A stretch of 64,000 nucleotides of DNA from Ochotona curzoniae. Lineage: Eukaryota; Chordata; Mammalia; Lagomorpha; Ochotonidae. Positions 62,501-64,000 of the stretch are shown here, in pieces. Position 1 is the first letter of the stretch. Every line of letters begins with the position of its first letter. The notes beneath the pieces are model-generated. The model had not been told where the DNA came from. It made no database searches and saw only the letters and a list, made by a program, of their open reading frames with translations. The stretch is from assembly GCF_017591425.1 (NCBI RefSeq), contig NW_024467119.1, forward strand, positions 27,749,001-27,813,000, given 5' to 3'. A program made the position numbers and the translations under genes.

Positions 62501-63344
62501 AAGCCAGGCCTGACTGAGTTGGCTCAAGATCACATGGATCTTGTTAATCCTTAGTTGTATTGCCTGTGGATGAAGGGATGCTTTACAAACTCAGAGGTAG
62601 CACTAGGTATTGCAGGCCATGAGTTAAGATGCCCCCTGTGAATCCTGTAGCCTGTGTCAGAGTACCTGGTTCTCCACTTCCTGTCCAACTTCCTGCAAAT
62701 GTGCCTGGACATCAGCTGTCATGATGGCTCACACTGAGATGCTACCACTCACTCAGCTGACCAATACCAACCTGGTACAGCCATGGCCATGACTCACATG
62801 TCAGAAGCTTGCCAACAAATAGATCTCTGTCTCTCTCTGTCTCTTACATTTCAGTTAAATCAATGTTTAAATATATATATATATATATGTGTATATATAT
62901 AATATCAAAAGAAAACATCTCATTGCAGGAAAGATACATGAGAGTCAAAAAGGGTTGATGGTTGACTTGCCTTAATGTAAGTCAATAAGAGTTTGATCAT
63001 ACATTGATTTTTTTATGTCTCAGCTTTAAAATGTTCTGTAACCCACCCATGAATTACAAGACTTTCGCTTATATCGGTGGATAAAAGTTAACAGAAGATG
63101 ACGAAAATGAACCCCTAATATAATTTGAACTAAATACTCAATTAGCCTTTTTTCTTTTTATTATAGACATGCCTATCATTCTGTTTCAACTCCCCCAGTT
63201 TACCCTCATAAAAATGCAGCTGACCTGAAATTACATGTGACAACCTCATCTCTCCAGACATCTGATGCGGTCATCATCCATCCTGGTGCCATGCTAGCTA
63301 TGCTGGACCTCCTCGCCTCCGTTGGGTCTGTGACACAGCCAGAA
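5174..63344 (+). CDS. WDFY3: WDFY3 (ALFY), N-terminal part, 13 exons, gene continues beyond window
   Basis: The spliced product begins MNMVKRIMGRPRQEECSPQD and matches my memory of human WDFY3 almost residue for residue. Coding parts: 5174-5353, 18241-18364, 28615-28724, 32545-32706, 36014-36206, 37297-37483, 39473-39639, 45497-45964, 46500-46601, 49382-49575, 56534-56991, 58627-58710, 63167-63344; total 2607 bases, residues 1-869. All introns are GT-AG and every phase joins. Known role: WDFY3 is a very large scaffold that links ubiquitin/p62-positive aggregates to the autophagy machinery (ATG5, GABARAP, PI3P membranes). It acts in the cytoplasm and shuttles from the nucleus; it also matters in brain development. 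This part is leucine-rich and helical, consistent with armadillo-like repeats; the BEACH, WD40 and FYVE domains are encoded downstream. Inference: a functional gene, since no disruption is seen. Confidence 0.97.
5617..5915 (-). repeat. C-type SINE, older subfamily, near exon A donor
   Basis: acttatttatttatttgaaa, GA-rich run, gctgaagccaggagcttgaa, tgctttcccaggtgcatcgg, aaatgggatgctgatg. It starts about 265 bases after exon A. Confidence 0.85.
6270..6565 (+). repeat. pyrimidine-rich low-complexity tract
   Basis: About 300 bases almost free of purines on the + strand, built of ctttctct, ttcct and similar words. It creates spurious overlapping ORFs rich in Ser/Phe/Leu. It could have arisen from a SINE CT-run or a microsatellite. 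Confidence 0.85.
7365..7455 (+). repeat. MIR-like relic
   Basis: cagtttttgagttgtaaaac ... tttatgaggttgccatggtg ... attaaataacatg follows the MIR order (cagtttcctcatctgtaaaa, cctcatagggttgttgtgag, gattaaatgagt). Confidence 0.5.
8510..8700 (+). repeat. C-type SINE, 5' part only
   Basis: caatgccagcagcctctagg, ggcgccggttcatgttccag, tccagctctgttaatggcat, aagcagtgcaagatggcc: the head and middle of the element. The 3' third is missing. Confidence 0.75.
9085..9470 (-). mobile_element. lagomorph L1 3' end fragment
   Basis: Begins after a T-run (ccttttttttaatttcattt; poly-A of a minus-strand insertion). Shares a long order of blocks with 52130-52480: atggtggattcctcc, attgcaagcat, ccagcatcttattgtc, gagaccatctctggtctgaa, agtatgttag. 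The L1 identity is from memory of rabbit sequence. Confidence 0.7.
10294..10604 (-). repeat. C-type SINE, pika type
   Basis: agatttatttatttttattg gaaagg tail, gtctcctacatgggtgcagg, gtcccaaggctttgggttgc, gtatgggatcccagcgtgct, ending tgcagggtcc. Confidence 0.88.
11420..11749 (+). repeat. C-type SINE, older subfamily, left arm of an inverted pair
   Basis: caggcccaccattgtggtgt head, gatgccagcatctcatatgg, gaagctcctggctcccgact, ttgtctctctgtttcttcct, tttcaaataaatgtatcttt tail. Confidence 0.85.
11775..12095 (-). repeat. C-type SINE, older subfamily, right arm of an inverted pair
   Basis: aaaagattta ttttgtttga tail, gccaaaaccaggagcttgga, ttcccaagcatatcagcagg, tatcacaacactgtcc end. Only about 25 bases separate it from the opposite-strand copy ending at 11749. 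Confidence 0.85.
12375..12560 (+). repeat. MIR-like relic
   Basis: caggttggaatcacag ... attcctttattgataaaagc ... gaacgctaggtacatagtca follows the MIR order; strongly diverged. Confidence 0.45.
12985..13303 (+). repeat. C-type SINE with a CACT run
   Basis: catcccatagaggtgccggt, ctgggagggcaacagaagat, cacatgggagatctggagga, tttgaggagtgagccagtgc, tctgcctttcaaatagagct. Its CT-rich part has expanded into five to six copies of ctca around 13220-13245. Confidence 0.85.
13461..13735 (-). repeat. C-type SINE, diverged, left arm of a second inverted pair
   Basis: tttaaagaatttatttattt tail, GA-rich run, then ctgggaactcaatccaggtt and related blocks. The middle differs from the standard copy, so the internal structure is uncertain. 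Confidence 0.6.
13745..13985 (+). repeat. C-type SINE, 5'-shortened, right arm of a second inverted pair
   Basis: tcctggctgctccacttctg, ggtctgggaaaagcagcaca, gaaactcctggctccagtcc, agtgaaccagcagagtcggg, ataaataaataaatgtttca. Confidence 0.82.
14068..14373 (-). repeat. C-type SINE, older subfamily
   Basis: ttttatttgtttgaaagtca tail, ctgctggttcactccccagc, aaaaccaggagccgggagct, tgccacaatgcaggcca end. Confidence 0.85.
14428..14508. repeat. AT-rich microsatellite between two SINEs
   Basis: Long (TA)n tracts interrupted by ttta, in a region rich in A+T. It is the former tail region of the SINE that follows (14500-14730) and is expected to be unstable. Confidence 0.9.
14500..14730 (-). repeat. C-type SINE, 5'-truncated
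   Basis: tttgaaagaccagtcatagg, catatcttccatctcctggt, gccaggagctccatccgggt, gctttcccaggtgccttagc; the head end is missing. Confidence 0.82.
14735..15150 (+). repeat. L2-like relic
   Basis: aattcctcagacaatgcag ... ggagagactttctgacagcc ... tctattacacatcagcataa ... gagtgaacggatgaatgaat follows the order of an L2 3' end on the + strand. Confidence 0.5.
15535..15690 (+). repeat. C-type SINE, 3' part
   Basis: gttcctggctccagctccag, gcatctggggaatgaactag, ctctcttttcgtttctctaa then an A-rich tail. Confidence 0.7.
15871..16146 (+). repeat. C-type SINE, diverged
   Basis: ggggttgccatggaggtgca head, gttggcagcccatactgagg, caagatgatccaagcacttg, tctgcctttcggataaataa tail. Confidence 0.75.
16588..16864 (-). 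repeat. C-type SINE, older subfamily
   Basis: tatctatttatttgaaagac, agatcttccattcactagtt, cattccccaaatggctgcat, catgtgggccatgttctatt, ending attccaggccc. Confidence 0.85.
17820..18112 (-). repeat. C-type SINE just upstream of exon B
   Basis: ttttttttgaaagagagaaa, gctagaatggctagggctga, ggaaggggcccaagcagtct, ttctgggatgctagtgttgc. It ends 128 bases before the exon B acceptor. Confidence 0.82.
18241..18364 (+). CDS. WDFY3: WDFY3 exon B (residues 61-102)
   Basis: Acceptor ...tctcatctacag; coding starts GTT TTT GGA AAT (VFGN) directly after FNR of exon A. It ends ...NKST plus one base (phase 1) at donor gtattt. It encodes VFGNAPPNTMTEKFSDLLQF and onward, part of the N-terminal helical region. A second, textbook-looking donor (gtaaga) lies 46 bases further on, at 18411. 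Confidence 0.96.
18755..18990 (+). repeat. L2-like relic
   Basis: tgtctaaatctcagctaaga ... tattatcctctcagacttta ... agtggtttttatctgtgctg matches the L2 3' order weakly. Confidence 0.35.
20980..21330 (+). mobile_element. MaLR-like LTR-element segment
   Basis: cagttttggaggctgaagtc, ctcttgttctgtgcttgcac, cttaaaggacacaaatccct, gattagggcttcaaaa-like end. The block order is that of a very common mammalian MaLR-type repeat; family assignment is from memory. Confidence 0.4.
21460..21835 (+). mobile_element. MaLR-like LTR-element segment, second copy
   Basis: gttacagcaaaatacctgtc, gttttggagattaagagtcc, tcaaccacttacatctctac. Same general block order as 20980-21330 and 28095-28510. Confidence 0.4.
21978..22183 (-). 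repeat. C-type SINE, partial
   Basis: ctaagtgggcacaacagcag, caaatccaggagcttactca, cttgggctatcttctattgc, ggccaccacactggcccc. The tail end is unclear. Confidence 0.8.
22704..22830 (+). repeat. direct repeat, left copy, flanking an L1 fragment
   Basis: Aligns with 23419-23546 along its whole length (for example attaaagacctctggctgtg versus gttaaagacttctggctaca, and ttgaaagattcttt in both), by eye about three quarters identical. Confidence 0.75.
22831..23418 (-). mobile_element. old L1 3' portion
   Basis: Reverse-orientation L1 landmarks: actgagtagtactccctgga, tttgtttatgcattcattcc, gtgggcatccaggttgtttc, ttgtgctgctgtaaatatag, gagatagctgggtcac. A lagomorph-like block cacagggattcccctcatct is at its 3' end. 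Confidence 0.75.
23419..23546 (+). repeat. direct repeat, right copy
   Basis: Partner of 22704-22830; see that entry. Confidence 0.75.
23660..23950 (-). mobile_element. old L1 (L1M-type) fragment
   Basis: gtggtaccacattgttaact, tctggaacttttccatcttc, gggttactagtcagcattct, actttctgcctctgtaagtt follow the reversed L1M 3' order. Confidence 0.6.
24840..24872. repeat. AAT/AAC trinucleotide microsatellite
   Basis: Alternating aat and aac units. Confidence 0.85.
26356..26583 (-). repeat. C-type SINE, 5'-proximal part, diverged
   Basis: taacagccaggactgggaca, cctaggaactctatcgtggt, cacgtggatggcagttgcct, gctatgccatactcctgtcc. Confidence 0.65.
26590..26690 (+). repeat. L2-type relic
   Basis: gagtgcctgtttattgccca, ggtgccagattctaggggtc, agcagtgaacaaagatttca: a common ancient mammalian repeat order. 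Confidence 0.5.
26860..27055 (+). repeat. MIR element
   Basis: gactggattggaatatgagt, ctagctatgcaactgttggc, aggattaaatgggtaaactc, agactcaataaagatagcta match the MIR order from body to tail. Confidence 0.7.
27695..27720. repeat. TTA microsatellite
   Basis: Seven or so att units. Confidence 0.8.
28095..28510 (+). mobile_element. MaLR-like LTR-element segment, ending close to exon C
   Basis: tccattgctataacaaaata, aaagctttgtttagcttatg, cttcatggcagatggcatca, attgaaaccaaagcataa. It ends about 100 bases before the exon C acceptor. Family assignment from memory. Confidence 0.45.
28615..28724 (+). CDS. WDFY3: WDFY3 exon C (residues 102-138)
   Basis: Acceptor ...ggttttacag; the split codon G|AG gives Glu102, then AASRAIVQFLEINQSEEAS. 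It ends ...LLASSGQ in phase 0 at donor gtgagt. 110 bases. The sequence follows directly on from exon B as in the known protein. Confidence 0.96.
28840..29010 (+). repeat. L2/MIR-like relic
   Basis: cttacaacaactctttgagg, attttattcatgaagaaata, ttgaatgtgagaacagaggt follow the L2/MIR core order. Confidence 0.45.
30284..30345 (+). repeat. perfect 31-base tandem duplication
   Basis: Two identical head-to-tail units, 30284-30314 and 30315-30345, each beginning gaagagaaagttggtaataa. A further gaaga starts at 30346. Confidence 0.95.
30930..31072 (-). repeat. C-type SINE with internal deletion
   Basis: The tail module (tttgaaaggcagagttacag, gatctttctttcactccccc) jumps straight to the head module (ctaggccacagcaccggccc); the middle about 170 bases are absent. 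Confidence 0.82.
31370..31550 (+). repeat. MIR element
   Basis: agttataaaacaaggactgc, ttcataaggttggcttgcag, gtaaatgagatcatgtatat, gtaacacagtaaacattagt. Confidence 0.65.
31570..31900 (+). repeat. L2-like relic
   Basis: The tail acacacaataaatatttgat followed by gggaaaataagta resembles an L2 3' end; the upstream part is weakly matching. Confidence 0.4.
32545..32706 (+). CDS. WDFY3: WDFY3 exon D (residues 139-192)
   Basis: Acceptor ...tttccag; starts KTVDCMTTMSVPSTLVKCLY and ends ...LLQKVFVQ at donor gtatgg. It is 162 bases, phase 0 at both ends, so its omission would keep frame. The content is leucine-rich and predicted helical. Confidence 0.96.
32972..33120 (-). other. T-run plus unidentified segment, possible minus-strand retroposed fragment
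   Basis: A 13-base T-run (about 32974-32986) precedes ataaaagatggtttatcttg and a G+C-richer segment with a partly open reverse frame. A processed insertion would look like this, but I recognise neither the parent nor a target-site duplication. Confidence 0.25.
33230..33500 (+). mobile_element. old L1 3' UTR end, + strand
   Basis: catgttttcacttacatgag, gaaggcagtaagaggaggca, cttaaaaatggttaagactg, gttttactgaagtaaaaaa tail: the standard order of an old L1 3' end. Confidence 0.7.
34383..34600 (+). repeat. TG/GA microsatellites and a 51-52 base minisatellite-like repeat
   Basis: gtgagtgagtgagtgatct at 34402 is followed by units starting at 34449, 34501 and 34552. Each opens accctg(c/g)t, passes through cctgcctt(c/t)tt and carries a TG tract (the first holds about 13 gt). 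The third unit is partial. Confidence 0.85.
36014..36206 (+). CDS. WDFY3: WDFY3 exon E (residues 193-257)
   Basis: Acceptor ...tttatttctag; starts ILVKLCSFVSPAEELAQKDD and ends ...VNVVKYIH plus one base at donor gtgggt. 193 bases, phase 0 to 1. An open frame runs a short way past the donor into the intron, but the known protein continues EKECLSTC from the next exon. Confidence 0.96.
36207..37296 (+). other. WDFY3 intron E-F, 1.1 kb
   Basis: AT-rich unique sequence with no repeat or gene recognised. The donor is gtgggt, a weaker match to consensus than its neighbours. Confidence 0.85.
37297..37483 (+). CDS. WDFY3: WDFY3 exon F (residues 257-319)
   Basis: Acceptor ...tattcctgcag; split codon G|AA, then KECLSTCVQNMQQSDDLSPL. 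It ends ...YNFLCDLLL plus AG of Arg319 at donor gtaaaa. 187 bases, phase 1 to 2. This exon is too short and too split to stand out as a long ORF; it was found by following the protein. Confidence 0.96.
37484..39472 (+). other. WDFY3 intron F-G, 2.0 kb
   Basis: AT-rich. An A-run sits at 38654-38671. No interspersed repeat or coding signal recognised. Confidence 0.85.
39473..39639 (+). CDS. WDFY3: WDFY3 exon G (residues 319-375)
   Basis: Acceptor ...ctctttctag; completes Arg319, then LEQAKEAESKDALKDLVNLI. It ends ...FAVPQPAGK plus G at donor gtgagt. 167 bases, phase 2 to 1. A small gene-internal linker rich in Pro and Gly lies at its end. Confidence 0.96.
39805..40030 (-). repeat. C-type SINE, 3'-proximal part, diverged
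   Basis: agatcttccatttactggtt, cattccccaaatgcccgact, acctgggactcaatctgagt, cttgaaaccaagcactatga. Confidence 0.7.
40060..40357 (-). repeat. C-type SINE, pika type
   Basis: tttattggaaaggcagatat, gatccgaagtcaggagtcag, cgcatatgggtgcagggtcc, gctgccgggattagaaccac. It lies directly next to the older copy at 39805-40030 in the same orientation. Confidence 0.9.
40840..41110 (-). mobile_element. lagomorph L1 3' end fragment, diverged
   Basis: agtatgcaatctagtatctt, actgtcaagatgtatttaac, ggtttcattgggattcc parallel the blocks at 9085-9470 and 52130-52480. Confidence 0.55.
41130..41250 (-). mobile_element. old L1 (L1M-type) fragment
   Basis: atttcaaacatgtacaaaag, tgaacacccacttacctatt match the reversed 3' UTR order of old L1 elements. 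Confidence 0.5.
42190..42810 (-). mobile_element. old L1 (L1M-type) 3' portion
   Basis: tcagttttgacaaatacatg, gccctttctgacattatata, gatccatccttgcatcgaat, tttctttggggtaaatagtt, ccaaactgtttttccaattg: consecutive landmarks of a reversed old L1. Confidence 0.75.
43030..43225 (-). repeat. C-type SINE, partial
   Basis: attttaatttgaaaggcaga, gacttactccccaggggcta, caggagtattagcaggaaac; the head end is missing. Confidence 0.75.
45497..45964 (+). CDS. WDFY3: WDFY3 exon H (residues 375-531)
   Basis: Acceptor ...ttctgttttag; encodes GHSVRNIQAFAVLQNAFLKA and onward, ending ...PTQALNEQ plus G at donor gtaaag. At 468 bases it is the largest exon in the window, with phase 1 at both ends. It encodes a run of amphipathic leucine-rich helices typical of armadillo/HEAT-like folds (for example around AEKISKLPEVQSKYFEMLEF). 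The fold assignment is inference from composition and family knowledge. Confidence 0.97.
45965..46499 (+). other. WDFY3 intron H-I, 535 bases
   Basis: Short unique intron between gtaaag and tttgacag; no repeat seen. Confidence 0.9.
46500..46601 (+). CDS. WDFY3: WDFY3 exon I (residues 531-565)
   Basis: Acceptor ...cttctttgacag; encodes GDSRNNSSTEDQKHLALLVM, ends ...QGSNTNA plus G at donor gtgaca. 102 bases, phase 1 at both ends. It holds a short polar Asn/Ser-rich loop followed by a helix. It is separated from exon H by only 535 bases. Confidence 0.95.
47458..47767 (-). repeat. C-type SINE, older subfamily, full length
   Basis: ttttatttatttgaaaggca, agatcttgcatgtgctggtt, cctttctggtctcccatgta, cccaataggccacagggcgg. 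Confidence 0.88.
48543..48598. repeat. AGTAAT hexanucleotide microsatellite
   Basis: About nine uninterrupted units of agtaat. The reverse strand reads as a poly-tyrosine frame, which is an artefact. Confidence 0.95.
49382..49575 (+). CDS. WDFY3: WDFY3 exon J (residues 565-629)
   Basis: Acceptor ...cctgccctcaag; encodes GIFREFGGARCAHNIVKYPQ and onward, ends ...QLKTDILR at AGG, with donor gtgagt. 194 bases, phase 1 to 0. The GIFREFGGARCAH stretch resembles the F-R-E-x-G-G repeat starts seen elsewhere in this region (compare VFREVGLLE in exon H and VFRKVGGFV in exon K), supporting a repeated helical unit. Confidence 0.96.
49765..49845 (-). pseudogene. very short 5'-truncated retro-insertion (3' end of an unidentified transcript)
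   Basis: Read on the minus strand: about 45 bases of unique sequence, an AATAAA signal (49805-49810 reversed), about 12 further bases, then a poly-A-like tract with C and G interruptions. A nine-base duplication cagtttttc flanks it (49756-49764 and 49846-49854). These are the hallmarks of L1-driven retroposition. The parent transcript is not recognised. Confidence 0.65.
51128..51462 (+). repeat. youngest, full-length C-type SINE, pika type
   Basis: Begins ggcccggcgcggtggcgcaa and ends in a pure A-run. Intact-looking pol III boxes are visible: box A near tggcgcaagtgg and box B near ggttctaatcc. It has a 12-base target-site duplication, agagtgggctag / agagtgggttag (51116-51127 and 51463-51474), differing at one base. 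It retains many CpG sites, as expected for a recent insertion. Confidence 0.96.
51589..52090 (-). pseudogene. candidate antisense processed sequence, unidentified
   Basis: A T-rich run at 51594-51619 (poly-A on the minus strand) adjoins about 470 bases that are clearly richer in G+C than the surrounding intron. One minus frame is open for 114 codons (51578-51922), Pro/Ser/Ala-rich. I could not identify a parent gene, and no AATAAA lies next to the tract. It could instead be older unique sequence beside a T-run. Confidence 0.3.
52100..54090 (-). mobile_element. lagomorph L1 3' region (long, mostly untranslated)
   Basis: A T-rich start (52105-52145) is followed by atggtggattcctccccctt, tccagcgtcttattgtccag, gagaccatctctggtctgaa, ccaatatgttag as in the 9085 copy. 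It then continues through a G+C-rich stretch (52900-53400) with no ORF2-like protein. The first 400 bases are firm. The extension to about 54090 is inference from composition and from memory that lagomorph L1 has a long 3' UTR. Confidence 0.55.
53698..53805 (-). repeat. degenerate 24-base tandem repeat inside the L1-like block
   Basis: Four to five units at 53698, 53722, 53746, 53770 and 53794, each of the form accagg.naaat.nggagcccact. Strand follows the host element. Confidence 0.8.
54095..54240 (+). repeat. C-type SINE, 3' part, older subfamily
   Basis: agtttctggttcatgagttt, atgggaatgaatcagtgatc, ctctctctgtaactctgcct, ttcaaataaattaatc. A purine-rich AAGG run follows (54240-54310). Confidence 0.75.
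54885..54995 (+). repeat. MIR/L2 core-like relic
   Basis: ctgccaggcagttagctaag, tattttctgtgaggtgttgt, tgcacagaaatgtgaagtca. Confidence 0.4.
55520..55710 (+). repeat. MIR element
   Basis: cttgcttttgccactacata, gtcttaggcaaattatttca, gagagaattaaatgagctaa, tagtatgtcaataaaaatcc. Confidence 0.65.
55752..56089 (+). repeat. full-length C-type SINE with target-site duplication
   Basis: gggactggcacagtggccta head, gatcccacatgggtgccagt, gaccttgg-free middle, agaagatcttcctctctgta, ttcaatacaaataaataaat tail. The duplication aagttca flanks it (55745-55751 and 56090-56096). Confidence 0.9.
56534..56991 (+). CDS. WDFY3: WDFY3 exon K (residues 630-782)
   Basis: Acceptor ...ttctctggtag; starts ALLSVLRESHRSRTVFRKVG and ends ...YKVATDSFD plus AG of Ser782 at donor gtatgg. 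458 bases, phase 0 to 2. It contains two Cys-rich short stretches (HTVFCTLTAA, FLGCFSDLRK) and a C-terminal helix LRHCSKLFIYLYKVATDSF. The frame stays open about 60 bases past the donor, which explains a slightly longer raw ORF. Confidence 0.97.
56992..58626 (+). other. WDFY3 intron K-L, 1.6 kb
   Basis: Unique sequence with a T/TG-rich run near 57275-57312. No interspersed repeat recognised. Confidence 0.85.
58627..58710 (+). CDS. WDFY3: WDFY3 exon L (residues 782-810)
   Basis: Acceptor ...ttgtctgtag; completes Ser782, then RAEQIPPCLTSESSLPSPWG and ...TPALSRKR, donor gtactg. It is 84 bases, phase 2 at both ends, so skipping would remove 28 codons in frame. The content is a Ser/Pro-rich, probably disordered linker, unlike the helical neighbours. 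The frame is also open for about 70 codons upstream of the acceptor, without visible meaning. Confidence 0.95.
59552..59862 (+). repeat. C-type SINE, older subfamily
   Basis: tgggatcaacattgtggctt head, ggtgccagcaacccatatga, catccgcatgggaaacccag, tttgaggagtgaaccagcaa, ttcaaataaacaaatcttta tail. Confidence 0.88.
60363..60372 (+). repeat. G10 homopolymer
   Basis: A run of ten G directly after an A-rich stretch and before gtttgtttgtttt; likely polymorphic in length. Confidence 0.9.
60415..60819 (+). other. unidentified 134-codon open frame in intron L-M
   Basis: Starts MTERKIFGESAQLVERVLMH and ends in TGA after PRKS. The in-frame reading also extends upstream through AKSL. It is the longest unexplained open frame in the intron and has a protein-like composition at its start. 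An A-rich patch near 61003-61013 could be a decayed poly-A of a retrocopy. No family is recognised, and chance in AT-rich DNA remains likely. Confidence 0.25.
62600..62868 (+). repeat. C-type SINE, strongly diverged
   Basis: tattgcaggccatgagttaa, ctggttctccacttcctgtc, gctcacactgagatgctacc, gatctctgtctctctctgtc, then a (TA)n run from 62871. Confidence 0.65.
62871..62903. repeat. TA microsatellite
   Basis: (TA)n with one gtg interruption, grown from the A-rich tail of the preceding SINE. Confidence 0.88.
63167..63344 (+). CDS. WDFY3: WDFY3 exon M (residues 810-869)
   Basis: Acceptor ...ttttattatag; encodes HAYHSVSTPPVYPHKNAADL and onward, ends GSVTQPE at GAA, donor gtaagt. 178 bases, phase 2 to 0. 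This exon has no long raw ORF of its own but matches the known protein. It is the last exon in the window; the next human residues would be HALDLQLA, encoded downstream. Confidence 0.95.
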
Positions 63345-64000
63345 GTAAGTGTGGATATTTCAGTTCCATCTCATCCTAATTGGGAAGTGACATGTGTGTG
63401 TGTGATAGTATGAGCAGAATGAGCAGAGGGGCTGGGGTAAGAAAGTGTTTCAAGCAACAGGATTTTTTAAGTCTCATCTTTCATAATGAATGTTGAATAT
63501 TTACCAAATGTTTTAGAATTAAACATTCACTCTCTGTTGCTGGAACCAAAAGTGATTTTGTGTGGTGCTCAGATCATTCTGTGTCTGCTTGTACATCTGT
63601 CCAGTCATTGAAATTGCGAATAATACAGAAATAAAAATGACTGAAAAAGATATTACCTTGAGGTGATTTTATATTTTGACTTCTGTTATCCAAGCTTGGC
63701 TGAATTGGAGTTGACTATTTTTGTTAAAATGCTGACTGGCTTCTAAGGTCTGATGTGTCACAAAATGTAAACAGTAGGTCTTTCTTTAAACTAGTTGTCT
63801 ACCTACCAGAAAAAAGAACTTTACACCTACTCTCTCTAGAAAAATAGAGACATTCATTATATAGTCATACAACACAAAAAACTTGGAAGAGAATGGAGTC
63901 CAGCTGGCTATGCTTCTAACAAAATTAAAATAGGAAATGTCTGCCAAGCCCTGTTATAGAGTTGCTGTGTCACTCTAAGCCAATTTCTTAATGTATCTGG
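63345..64000 (+). other. WDFY3 intron after exon M (partial)
   Basis: Begins gtaagtgtgg. Unique sequence to the window end; no repeat or coding signal seen. Confidence 0.85.

Larger units (their letters stand above)
58711..63166 (+). other. WDFY3 intron L-M, 4.5 kb
   Basis: Contains two + strand SINEs (59552-59862, 62600-62868), a G10 run (60363-60372) next to an unidentified 134-codon ORF, and a G+C-richer segment (61970-62290) that I could not identify. 58720-59545 and 60830-61960 show no signal. Confidence 0.85.

Overview
This is mammalian nuclear DNA carrying the 5' quarter of one large gene on the + strand: WDFY3 (also called ALFY), a PI3P-binding BEACH/WD40/FYVE scaffold for selective autophagy of protein aggregates. 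Thirteen exons can be placed to the base. All use GT-AG introns, all junction phases agree, and together they encode residues 1-869 (2607 coding bases) of a protein known to be about 3526 residues in human. No frameshift or premature stop is visible. The initiator ATG is at 5174. Earlier untranslated exons and the promoter must lie upstream of the window, and the rest of the gene downstream.

The interspersed repeats identify the host. The window is full of tRNA-derived lagomorph C-type SINEs. The freshest copy (51128-51462) has a 3' end reading like ...cctttccaatgaaa instead of the rabbit-like ...cctttcaaataaat, which I take as the pika (Ochotona) form. Lagomorph-type L1 3' ends occur near 9.1, 40.9 and 52.1 kb. 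The species is therefore probably a pika; this rests on remembered consensus sequences and not on a search.

Layout: 1-5064 is an intron preceding the first coding exon, packed with SINEs. Exon A (first coding) is 5065-5353. A 12.9 kb intron with very dense SINEs leads to exon B (18241-18364). A 10.25 kb intron with older L1, MaLR-like and MIR/L2 relics leads to exon C (28615-28724). Exons D-G (32545-39639) are separated by 1-4 kb introns. A 5.9 kb intron precedes exons H and I (45497-46601). Exon J is at 49382-49575. A 7 kb intron holds the youngest SINE, two possible antisense retro-insertions and a long L1-like block. Exons K-M (56534-63344) follow, and the window ends in the next intron.

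The encoded segment is the helical, armadillo-like N-terminal region of WDFY3. The BEACH, WD40, LC3/GABARAP-interacting and FYVE parts lie outside this window. I see no other confident protein-coding gene, no functional RNA gene, no CRISPR array and no sign of a novel multi-gene system. The notable signals are repeat architecture (nested and inverted SINEs, an L1 bracketed by diverged direct repeats, tandem duplications, a tiny retro-insertion) and features that could affect WDFY3 expression (a short upstream ORF, an alternative donor, length-symmetric exons).
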